Source of the DNA: Rhizophagus sp. LPA8_4_AMF
Lineage: Eukaryota; Glomeromycota; Glomeromycetes; Glomerales; Glomeraceae
Assembly (NCBI GenBank): GCA_021464525.1
Contig: JADRCO010000237.1
Coordinates: 1-41,735, forward strand
Length of the DNA stretch: 41,735 nucleotides
Direction of reading: 5' to 3'
Translations under genes and position numbers: made by a program
Shown here: piece by piece, positions 20,124 to 30,400 of the stretch
Numbering within the stretch: position 1 is the stretch's first letter
Layout: every line of letters begins with the position of its first letter
Notes under the pieces: generated by a model
The model's database searches: none
Told to the model about the DNA's origin: nothing
Seen by the model: the letters and a program-made list of their open reading frames with translations, nothing else

Positions 20124-21741
20124 ATGCCAAAAGAAAACAATAAACGTGCACAAAAATCAAATGTAACATGAAAAATTATTTTTTTAATGTAACATTTATC
20201 ATGTTACACATTAAAATTATTTTCTCTTTATTTTTTTTTATTTCGTATATTTTAATGTAGGTAAACGAGTATTATGATAACAGTATTGAGTTCTTCAAAT
20301 CATTTGGAAAATTAAAGAATACATCAAATACAACAAAAAACTGGATTTTAATCTTAAAGAATTTAGAAAGGATAAATTTCCAGAAGAGAAAATTGAGCAT
20401 GTGATTTCTATGCAATAACTTGATAAACAGTTAGAAAACTATATAGCAGAAATGAAGCAAAAAAATGAAAACCAATATTCTGCAAATTCTGTACGTTGTG
20501 CAATTGCTGCTATGCATCGTCATCTCATGCATGAAAAATTCTACAATATCCTGGCATAAACATGCATGATCAAGCAACCTTTCCAACCTTTTGGGAAGTC
20601 ACCAATAGAAAGCTAAAATTTCTGACTTGGGACAAATGATACAAAAGGTGCTGATACACTATCTATGGATGAAATCTCAACAATACTTAATCATAAAACA
20701 TTAGATAGTACCCAGAACGATTATTAAATCGCATTTACTTTTATAATGCACTATTATTAGATATCCGGGTAAAGAACATTCTGTACTTCTATTAGAAGAT
20801 TTCAAAAAAAGGGAAGATGGATGTTTCACAATATATATTTATCGTAGTAAAACCAAACAGAAGGGAACATTTGGAAGTAGAGGAAAAGCAGACAAAATTC
20901 ACATACCATTTAATGAAGAAATAATTCAACGCTATGACAAATATATTTCATTACGTCCAAAAGATGCAGATCCAGAATTTTACTTGCAAGAAATGGATGA
21001 AGTAGATGATAAGTGATTATTAATTATTAAATAATTTAAAATTTTATATTCTTCTAAAAAAGTTAGAATATATAATTAACTAAATAATTATTAAGCTTTC
21101 TCAGCTGGTGTATGGTTTAAAAGAAATCATATTGGATTTATTGACTCAAATCATTTATGAAAACTATCTGTATCAGCGTGGGACTTAATATTAGCAACAG
21201 AAAAATTGTTCCACATACTGGTAGAAAGACTATGGTACAGGCTTTAAAAAGTACTCTCAATCTCCGAAAGCAATCACGTCATAGAAGTGATGAGAGTTTA
21301 CGGCCATATCTTTCAACAGGTGAAAAAGATCAACTGCGTTGATGGAAAAGCTAGCGGAAAAAATAACCGGAAATGATAATAAATCCTGGAAAAATAAGTA
21401 GTATTTATAAATTTTATTTTACCATTTTATTGAAAAGCTTTATTTAATTTACTATCAATATTTATTTCTATTTTATATTTTAGAATTTCAAGAAATTACA
21501 ACCAATTTAAACAATTCAAATGAAACCTCAGAATTTAATAATAACAATAATACATTTATACGAGCATCGCAAGGTATATTTAGAATATTTTTTGTTAATT
21601 AGTAGCAATTATGCAATTATGCTAATTTTTTTTTTTACAATTTACAAATATTCTAAAAAAGATAATGAAACTCAAGAACTAGCAAAAATAATTCAAAATG
21701 GTGTATTAACAGGCTCCGATTTTAATATTAAATTAGTATAA
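20124..21741 (+). pseudogene. Decayed Crypton-like tyrosine recombinase gene
   Basis: Fragments in order read like the eukaryotic Crypton / DUF3504 recombinase family that is abundant in these fungi. A possible first exon is MPKENNKRAQKSN (ATG 20124). Next come KEFRKDKFPEEKIEH and, after an in-frame TAA, LDKQLENYIAEMKQKNENQY. The middle reads LLLEDFKKREDGCFTIYIYR, SKTKQKGTFG and YISLRPKDADPEFYLQE. The catalytic C-terminus keeps the HxxR box (HTGRKTMVQALKS, 21199-21237) and the candidate Tyr (ESLRPYLSTGEKDQ). Trailing exon-like pieces follow to 21741 (EITTNLNNSNETSE, ELAKIIQNGVLTGSDFNIKL). Stops and frameshifts at several places (for example after ISMQ and NILA) make it non-functional. Confidence 0.7.
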
Positions 21742-23259
21742 ATAATTTGTCTATAGTTATTAACAAATACATGAAATTTCGTTTATAACGTCATTATAAA
21801 TAATATAAGTACGCTATATTAAGAATGATGTGTAAAATATCTACATGATGATCTTATAGGGCCGTATAATAATGATTGTTATTGATAAGTAAAATTGATT
21901 TCAATCCCGAGTATATCCAAATTTAGGATGTTATCGAATTTATTTTACCTTATATAATATGCTAGTGAGAAATTATGGCAATATTAAAGGATGAATTTGT
22001 AAAAATTTATTTTTAATAAATTTAAATATTTATTTTAGCGTGTTTTATGTGTTTAATGTTTACAATTCAAATATCATTGTGATAACTATAATTGCATGCT
22101 TATAATGCATATATATTTGAGACATAAAAGATTAACCATTTTATGTTCAAAAAAAAGATATATATTTAACCAGGGATAAAAATTCCAATATTTCGTTATT
22201 AGCCACGGTTTTGCATTAATTTTGTAATTTTACTTCTCGTAATCTTACAAAATTTCTTTTGACTTGTGTAGAGAATTCTTTTATACTTTTTGCATGTGTT
22301 TCAGACTCGTTTGTGAACCCGGACTTGTTAAATTGGGAATAAGGAGTTTTTTTAAATAAATTTTATGAAACGTCCTTAATAATATTATTTATATAATGAT
22401 CCAAAAACCCATGAATTCTATAATATGATCAAGCGTTTTTGTAACTTCACTTATATTTGCCAATGTGTGAGTGGATGATATTATATGCCTTTGCGAAAGA
22501 TTAAGGCAAGAGCTAAAAACTGCAATGACAATAACACGATACATTCCAAACACATAATGTTCTTGTTTGGATAAACAATTACTAAATTAGTTCTCGACAA
22601 TTACAGTATTTAAGAATACCCAATATGTGAAACAAATTGTATTACTATATAAATTTTCGTTTTATGTGAAAAGAATACACTTTTAAATACTACTACATAT
22701 TTTGAAGGACATCAATAATCTTTGAATATGAATGGAAATGAAGATACCAACGTGAAAAAATTAAAACTTCTCAATAGAAAATATATAATAATTCATGTAA
22801 TTAATTCTTTATTAATAAATACTATGAAGTAAAATTTTACTTGTAAAAAGATTAATATTAACCGGAATTTTCATAATTGATATTATCAGTTAATCCTTAA
22901 TATTTTTAACTTATTAACATGCTCAAACTCTAAATTCAAATAATAAATATATCACTTTATTTTCGACCTAAATTTTTATTGTAATATCATATCTTAAATG
23001 TTATATATATACGTGCTTTTGTTTTCAAAAAAAAAAAAAAAATAAGTCACAATATTCGATATATTGAATAGCTATACAAGTTATTTGTCAAATACTTTAA
23101 ATTTCTTTTCTTTTACATTATTAATGTAGAACCCGACACTTGTTTCACATGTTTAATAGTAGTAAAAACAATTGATGAAAAATAATAATTTTTATATAGT
23201 AGGTTGTATACATAAATAAGACAAAAATTCAAATAATAATAATAATAATAATAAACAAT
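21742..23259. other. Intergenic, nothing recognised
   Basis: A/T-rich, with poly-A at about 23028-23042 and an AAT microsatellite at 23233-23252 just beyond the stop of the next gene. No gene or repeat family recognised. Confidence 0.45.
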
Positions 23260-24231
23260 TTACTTCTTTGTAAGCACCATTAATTTATGGTCAGCAAAAA
23301 AGTATCCTTGTTCAGAAGACCTAGTGTACCAATAAACTGCCTGGTCTATGTCTCCTTTAATTTCATACATTCTAGCAAGGTTGTATTGAGAATATTTATA
23401 TCCTAAATTTGCTGCTATACGATATAATTCAAAAGCCTTCTGATTATTAACATTAGTTCCACCTCCCTTTTCATAACACCATCCTAAATTATTTATTCCA
23501 TCTAAATTTCCCAAATCTGCTGCCTTCTGATACAATTCAAATGCTTTTAGCTTATTAATACTAGTTCCAATTCCTTTATCATAGCACAATCCTAAATTGC
23601 TTATTCCATCTAAATTTCCTAAATCAGCTGTTTTTTGATATAATTCAAATGCTTTTTGTCCATTGTGTTTAGTTCCAATTCCAAAATTGTAACAATCTCC
23701 TAACTTATTTATTGCATTAGGAATTCCCTTTTCTGCTAATTTATTTGATAATTCAAAAGCTTTATTATAGTTTTTATAAACAGCTTTTTCACAGATATAT
23801 ATGTTAACAAGATGTAATTGAGCGACATTATTTTCTAGTTCTGCTGCTTTTTGAAATAATTCTAATGCTCTTTGTTTATTAACACCAACTACAATTCCAT
23901 TATAATTAAAATATCCAAGTAAGCAAATAGAATTTGAATTATTTTGGTTGTTTAAAAGCCAATTATAAATTTTCTGCAAACTTATTTTTTGATTGTAAAT
24001 ATAATTTAGTACATGTTTCTTTAATATTTCTTCGTCATCATTTAATTCATTAAAGATGAAATTAATCAGTTCATCAGTTATAATATTTAAATCTCCTTCA
24101 AAAATATTTGTAGGTTCTACTTCTTTTATATTGATTTTATCAAAATTCTGAATAATTTGAAGAAAATCATGTAACAAATTATTGGTATTTGAAGAACTAA
24201 GATTATCTGAGTTAAGTCGCTTATCAAACAT
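23260..24231 (-). CDS. Sel1-repeat protein (323 aa)
   Basis: I start at ATG 24231 (MFDKRLNSDNLSSSNTNNLL), which aligns with the paralogs. The frame continues upstream to 24279 without an ATG. The linker is shorter than in relatives: EVEPTNIFEGDLNIITDELI lacks about eight residues between EPT and NIFEGDL. Sel1 units carry KLGDCYNFGIGTKHNGQKAF, LGLCYDKGIGTSINKLKAFE and WCYEKGGGTNVNNQKAFELY. The last unit is abbreviated (ARMYEIKGDIDQAVYWYTRS). It ends at LMVLTKK. The upstream CTGCAGT element is at 24323-24335. Single exon; probably functional. Confidence 0.87.
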   Translation of the reverse strand: MFDKRLNSDNLSSSNTNNLLHDFLQIIQNFDKINIKEVEPTNIFEGDLNIITDELINFIFNELNDDEEILKKHVLNYIYNQKISLQKIYNWLLNNQNNSNSICLLGYFNYNGIVVGVNKQRALELFQKAAELENNVAQLHLVNIYICEKAVYKNYNKAFELSNKLAEKGIPNAINKLGDCYNFGIGTKHNGQKAFELYQKTADLGNLDGISNLGLCYDKGIGTSINKLKAFELYQKAADLGNLDGINNLGWCYEKGGGTNVNNQKAFELYRIAANLGYKYSQYNLARMYEIKGDIDQAVYWYTRSSEQGYFFADHKLMVLTKK

Positions 24232-24322
24232 TGTAAATTGATTTAATAAATGTAACGAACAACAACAGAAAAGAAGCAAATAGTTAACTTGTATAGTAAA
24301 ACAATGTTTTATTTATACGTAT

Positions 24323-24335
24323 GGTAATACTGCAG
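24323..24335 (-). promoter_or_regulatory. Shared upstream element CTGCAGTATTACC
   Basis: Lies 92-104 bases before the ATG at 24231, same orientation as in the other Sel1 genes. It is followed by ATACGTATAAATAAAAC, again with an ATAAATA-type word downstream of the box. Confidence 0.5.
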
Positions 24336-24356
24336 TGCAGATCAGTTTGTGCTTGC

Positions 24357-24441
24357 AGTTTCATTGTATAATGTTATGATTTCTAATCTATAATTTGTAA
24401 TGTGCCAAACCTGAGAGTTCATAACATTATACAATGAAACT
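24357..24441. mobile_element. 85-bp foldback element with perfect 23-bp inverted repeats
   Basis: The left arm (24357-24379) begins AGTTTCATTGTATAATGTTA. The right arm (24419-24441) is its exact reverse complement, ending ACATTATACAATGAAACT. The 39-bp centre is unrelated. It sits 20 bp upstream of the CTGCAGT box of the 24231 gene and abuts the next element. No clear target-site duplication. Confidence 0.65.
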
Positions 24442-24443
24442 TT

Positions 24444-25098
24444 ATGTAGTGAAACGATCCGGATCTTTCACGAATACAAACGGTATCCGTTAGCTGAAAA
24501 AAATGATTCGAACAATTATTACATATCCGCAGAAGAATAAATAATTCGCCCTATTTTTACAAATGATCTGCAAATCACATGGATAGCATGAAATCCGCTA
24601 TCCGTATATCCCGTAATATAATTTATTATACACATTTTTTTAAATTTAACAACTCAAAAAAAAAATCCTCGGTCATTATTAAATTTTGATAAAAGTTAAA
24701 GAAAAAGAATTTTATAACGTTTTTTGTATTTAAATATTCGTACAATCATATATGATTTAGTTTTTAAATTGATTCTTAAACAGGTTAAAAGTATGGCAAA
24801 ATTAATCCTAAAATGCAAATCTACCACAATAAATTGTATATCCATATCATTGTTTATGAAAAAGAAGGAAATCATCATTAATTTCGATTTATTATACAAA
24901 ATATTCATGAATATTTGCAAATTATATAAACGTGTGGATTGTTCTACGGATTGCTCTATAATCCATAAATTATCCATCAATATCCGGCGGATTATCCACG
25001 CATAAGTCTGTAATGCTTAAACATGCTTCGCATATCCGCATTGTCCGGATATTTGCATTATCCGTACGGATTATCTTCCACGGATCGTTTCACTACAT
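24444..25098. mobile_element. Non-autonomous element with 18-bp terminal inverted repeats
   Basis: Both ends read ATGTAGTGAAACGATCCG (24444-24461, and the complement of 25081-25098). Inside the ends, ATCCG/CGGAT words cluster as subterminal repeats (tatccgttagctg, ccgctatccgtatatcccg, tatccgcattgtccggatat). This layout recalls hAT-type elements, but I see no matching 8-bp target duplication, so the class is open. The overlapping opposite-strand open frames at 24696-25005 are not convincing genes. Confidence 0.65.
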
Positions 25099-26038
25099 CT
25101 ATCACAGTATTTCATATACATATATATGTATGAAAGTTATCTAGTAAGAATGTATATGTAATATAGTTAAAATGATCTAGTGTACGTATGTATGATTTTA
25201 TGTACAATTTGTATTCATACATGCTTAGGTTGAGTTTTCCACTTCCAACAATACCAATGATAGCTGTTTGTATTTAATTTATATTGTTGACTTTCAAGAC
25301 ACCTGCTGAATTATATAACGTATCAGTTTTTTTCTTAATAAACCAAAGCCTGCTAACTTTATTAACATACAGGCTTAATGTAATCAATAAATTATTATGT
25401 TACTAAATTATAGTAAATAATACTATCTACCCCATTATGTAAAATTCTCTTCTAAATAGGATTGTAATTAAAATGACAAAGATAAAAAAGAACAGCTATA
25501 AACAGTTTTCTGATTGTATGAATAATACTGATAAAAATTCTAATCCACTTGGAATATATAAATAAGTTCGTCAGAAGACTTGATCTTTTTTCTTTTTCCA
25601 ACTATTGATAAATTGGAGTTTGTATTCTAAATTATAAGTTTACTAGAAATTAATGAAAATTTTTTTAACCAAAAATACCACTTATGTTTATCCCTTTTAA
25701 TGAAGATATTAGCCCATATAAGCTTAATATTTTGGTTCTCATAGCTTAAAAATTTGAAAATGAGTGACTAGTGATCATCCTTACATAGTACGCAGTATTA
25801 TTTGTTAGGCGTAGCATTATAATTATTTTAAGTGTATAATTTTTAAAGTGTAATTTTATATTGTTAGCGTCCAGAATGACGTTAAACTACCACTGTTATT
25901 ATTTTAAGGGTTTGATTGAAAAAGACAATGAGATAATTGATTGAAGATGATGTAGATCATAGTATAATGGGACCAATGAATTAAGGATGATATCAATTAT
26001 GGTATAATGGAATGAATGTGTTATTAGAACAAGACTAT
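25099..26038. other. Intergenic, nothing recognised
   Basis: A/T-rich sequence with a CATATATGTATG-type palindromic patch near 25110-25140. No gene or clear repeat found. Confidence 0.45.
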
Positions 26039-26527
26039 TATGAAGCACCATACTGATCAATAGTCTGGGATTAAACCCTGGATCAGATCCCGGATTTATC
26101 TGGGTGAAAATAGATTATTTATGAAGCGCCATACTGATCAAAAGTCTGAGGTTTAACCCTAGATCAAACCCTGGATTTATCTGGGATGAAAATAGATTAA
26201 TCCATATTTCACCCTGAATTTATCCATATTTCCCCTGGATATATAGATCCTGGATCAGATTCGGGATAAAATATGGATCCAAATCTGGGATAAAATATAG
26301 GAAAATCTGGGATGAAATATGGATTAATCTATTTTCACTCCAGATAAATCTAGGGTTTGATCTAGGGTTTAAATCCCAGATTTATCTGGGAGGGAAATAT
26401 GGATAAATCCAGGGTGAAATATGGATAAATCTATTTTCACCCCAGATAAATCCAGGATAAAATATGGATAAATCTGAGTTTAATCTAGGGTTTAATCCCA
26501 GACTTTTGATCAGTATGGCGCTTCATA
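26039..26527. mobile_element. 489-bp inverted-repeat element, with internal copy of its end
   Basis: The left end reads TATGAAGCACCATACTGATC followed by AATAGTCTGGGATTAAACCC. The right end reversed reads TATGAAGCGCCATACTGATC followed by AAAAGTCTGGGATTAAACCC. The flanks carry GACTA at 26033-26037 and 26528-26532, a likely 5-bp target duplication with one extra T on the left. A second copy of the left end lies inside at about 26118-26160. The interior is made of GGATAAATC/GATTTATCC and ATATGGAT words in both orientations, so the single strand can fold along its whole length. Confidence 0.75.
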
Positions 26528-26799
26528 GACTACAATGGGGTTCAACTATAGATCATTATTTATTCTATTTTTATTAGTTTTTTCCTTCATTATTAAAATA
26601 AATAATAGATAGGTTGAAAGAAGAAAAATGTGTAAAGAAAAAGAAGGGTATATAAAAAAGTGTATAGTAGAAAAGAACGTGTAAAAGAAAAGAATGCGTA
26701 AAGAAAAAGACACATAAAAATGAGTGGATTTAAAAGAAAGCTTAAATAAACTTTTAAAACATGATCTTAGTGGTTTGCCACAATAAAATCATTATTAAG

Positions 26800-26940
26800 T
26801 AAGAAGTATTCAAATATTATGATTTATGACCATCAACATTATGTGATTGGCCATTGTGCCACGTGGTGCCACTATGTGGCACAATAACGGCCAATCATTT
26901 AATGTTAATGGTCATAAATCATAATATCGAATACTTCTTA
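26800..26940. mobile_element. 141-bp foldback element (near-perfect long hairpin)
   Basis: The left arm begins TAAGAAGTATTCAAATATTA. The right arm reversed begins TAAGAAGTATTCGATATTAT. Pairing continues through GATTTATGACCAT, TTGGCC and TTGTGCCAC to a short centre (gtggtgccacta). Arms are about 63 bp with few differences. Non-coding MITE-like element. Confidence 0.7.
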
Positions 26941-27034
26941 CCAATAACTATATAATATCCAATACATATATATTGTTATTTTAAATAAGTTAAGTTTGAT
27001 AATTATATTTAATAATTAAATTGTTACAAAAAAA

Positions 27035-27232
27035 ATTATTTAAATTACAAACTAAGAAATTTGTAATATATTTACTACTCTAGCCTTAGTGTTTAAATAA
27101 TTTTAAATAGTAAAACAATAATAAATAAAATTCAATATCTGGATAAGCCATAAAAATAAAGGAATTATTTAAATTACAAACTAAGAAATCTGCAAAATAT
27201 TTTACTACTTTAACCTTAGTGTTTAAATAATT
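27035..27232. repeat. Pair of ~68-bp direct repeats
   Basis: 27035-27102 and 27164-27232 both begin ATTATTTAAATTACAAACTA and end CCTTAGTGTTTAAATAATT, with about six differences between them. They lie just beyond the 3' end of the kinase gene. Confidence 0.65.
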
Positions 27233-27413
27233 CTAATAGAATAAAGTAAAGAACAATTTCTGTTAATGCATAATATCAAATATTTTAAAAAAATTTTAAA
27301 AATAATTAATTCAATCAATTTAATATTTAATTATTAGGCAATAAGCTAAAAATAATTTCAAAATTACTTAATTTGTATTTATTACATACCCAATGATTTC
27401 ATATCTTTAATTA

Positions 27414-30400
27414 CTAAATTATGCAATCATTCAAATCATCACTTATTGGCATTTTATTCACTTTTCCACTAGTAGAATGACTTGTATAGTACGCTTGTGA
27501 ATCTTCACTTTCAAGAATTTCATTCAATTTTTTACTAGTAAAATCAAGTAAGCGACTTGTATAATATGCTTGTGAATGAGATTTAGTAGTAAAATTATTA
27601 TTATGACCAATAGGTGCATTTATAAATTCCATAATATTGCATTTTAATTCTTCATTAATATTTTCAATATCATCTGGAAGATAAATCCATTTTTTAATAA
27701 TTTTTGAAACTTCTTCAGAAGATGGTCTTTCTAATGGATTTTCATTCCAACACTTTTTCATCAAATCTACATAGCATTGTGGTGTATTTTCAATAATTTC
27801 AGGACGTTCACCTTTACAAATACTTAAACTAAGTTGAATATCATGTGCTCTATTATTAAATGGTGGTATCCCAGATGTAAATTCCCACATAATCATAGAA
27901 AAGCTGTATATATCACTAGCTAAAGTATAAGGTTTGCCTCTTAAAACTTCAGGTGCCATAAATGGTATAACACCATAAACATCATCTTTTTTTAAAAAAG
28001 ATCTTGCAGATTGACATAATCCTAAATCACTTACATAAACTATACTCATCTTATCATTTTCATTTCTATTCTTATTTAAAATATTACCGTCATGAAAATC
28101 ACAATGCATAAGCCCTTGTCGATGTATATCAGTAAGTCCAGAAATAATTTTATATAACATATGCAATTTTTGTTGCCAATTATATTTAATTACTCTTGTC
28201 AAATTTCCTCTTAAATTGCCTTTATTTGCATAATCCATTACTACTATATAATTCAAATTATCTGAATTTTTTGTGAATCCAAATAAATTAATAATTACTG
28301 GTGAATTTAGACAACTTTCATGACATCTCCACTATAAAGATAAAATTAAATATTAGTTTAAATAAATTATAATTAAAAAATTTGAATTAAATAAATAATG
28401 CACTATCATACTTCATTTAAAAATTCATCTAAATTTTCATTCAAACTATTGACACATTTAAGAACTACTTCTCTATTTGCATTACCATTCATCCAAATAG
28501 CTTTATATACAGTACCAAATCCTCCTTTATCGAGATATTCAACATTTTTAAATTTATTGTAAGGAATCCATTTTAATTTTTTTTCAGAAATAAATTTATC
28601 CAAAATTGCATTTTCACTTTTTCCAAATCTATAATTTAAATAATTAATGAAAACATCATATTAAAATTTAAAATTGAAATAAAATAATATTAATACTTAC
28701 TCTGAAATTTAGATTAAATATAAATCTTAGTTTTTATATAAATATATATGATAACTTGGCTATAAATGTAACTTACCAACTAAATAAAATATCAAATATT
28801 TTTTTGTAAGGGTTTAATAAAATATATATATAAATATTATATAAATATGCAGTAATAGAAGTATAAAACTCTCACATGCTATATTATTAAATAAAGAATT
28901 ACATTAGCTTAAACTATAAATAAATGTTATAGAAGTATGTAATAATAGAAATTACTTATAACTTACAATCTAAAATAAATTATCCAAATAATTTTTAAAT
29001 AGAATTTAGTTAGTTTAAATACAAATAAATTTTATATAAATATGTAATAATAATAGAATTAAATAAATAACTTATAACATACCATCTAAAATAAATTACC
29101 AAATAATTTTTTAAAATATAACATTTAGTTAATTTAAATTATATGAAAATATTATATAAATATGTAATAATAGAATTAAATAAATAACTTATAACTTACC
29201 ATCTAAAATAAATTACCAAATAATTTTTTAAATAAAGCATTTAGTCAATTAAATTATATGAAAACATTATATAATATGAATTACTAAATAAATAACTTAC
29301 CCCCTATATTATTATAAAATATTTAAATAAAGAATTTAGTTAATTTAAATTATACGAAATATTATAGTCAAACCTCCATAATTGCACACCCTTTGGGACC
29401 ATAGCATAATTTTCTAAATAGTACATTTAGAGAGGGCGTGCATTTACAGGGATTTACAGGGTTAAAATAATTAAAGATATATAAGCTTGTGACTGAAACA
29501 GAGAGTGTATTTAGAGAGTACATATATAGTGGGTGCAATTATGGAGAATGTAATTATAGAGGTCTGACTGTATATAAATATGTAGTGATATAATCAAATA
29601 AATAACTTATAACTTACCATCTAAAATGAATTATCAAATAATTTTTTAAATAATAAATTTAGCTAATTAATTAAATATAAATATTATGCAAATATGTGAT
29701 ACTAAAATTATATAACTATTATTTACCATCTAAAATAAATTACAAATAAAGAATTTAATTAGTTTAATTATATATAAATATGCAATAATAGAATTAAATA
29801 ACTAGCTTATAACTTACCATCTAAAATAAAATATTAAATAAAGAATTTAATTAGTCTAAATTATATGAAATATTATTATAAGTAGTAATCAAAGAATTAA
29901 ATAAATAACTTACCCCCTATATGATTAAATAATTTTTTGAATAAAGAATTTGGTTAGTTTAATTATATGCAAATATTATATAAATACATAATAGTAAAAT
30001 TAAATAAATAACTTACTCCCTATATTATTATAAAGTGTTTAAATAAAGAATTTAGTTAGTCTAAATTATATAAATATTATATATATGTAATAATAGATTT
30101 AATTAAAAACCTACATCCTATATTATAAAATTTAAATAAAAAAATTATTAGTTTAAATTCCTTATTAGTTTAAATTCCATACAATATTATAAAAATGTAA
30201 TAATAGAATTAAATGAATAACTTACTCACTATATTATTATAAAATATTTAAATAAAGAATTTAGTTAGTTTAAGTATTATGCAAATATATAATAATAGAT
30301 ATGCCAAAATTCAATATAATTTGGAGGATTAGCAATTTTGAATTTAGGCAGTATGCATAATAATAGAACTAAATTAATGACTTACTCACTATATTATTAT

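Larger units (their letters stand above)
26528..27413. other. Intergenic downstream of the kinase gene
   Basis: Holds a GTGTAAAGAAAAAG-type purine-rich stretch (26600-26735), a foldback element (26800-26940) and a direct repeat pair (27035-27232). No gene. Confidence 0.5.

Noticed and set aside
24696-25005. Two overlapping opposite-strand open frames
   Set aside because: They lie inside a non-coding inverted-repeat element and mirror each other.
27414-28256. Kinase start at 28256 and a separate small gene at 28406-28603
   Set aside because: Neither begins with ATG. The domain is continuous across an intron, and both are parts of the microexon kinase gene.
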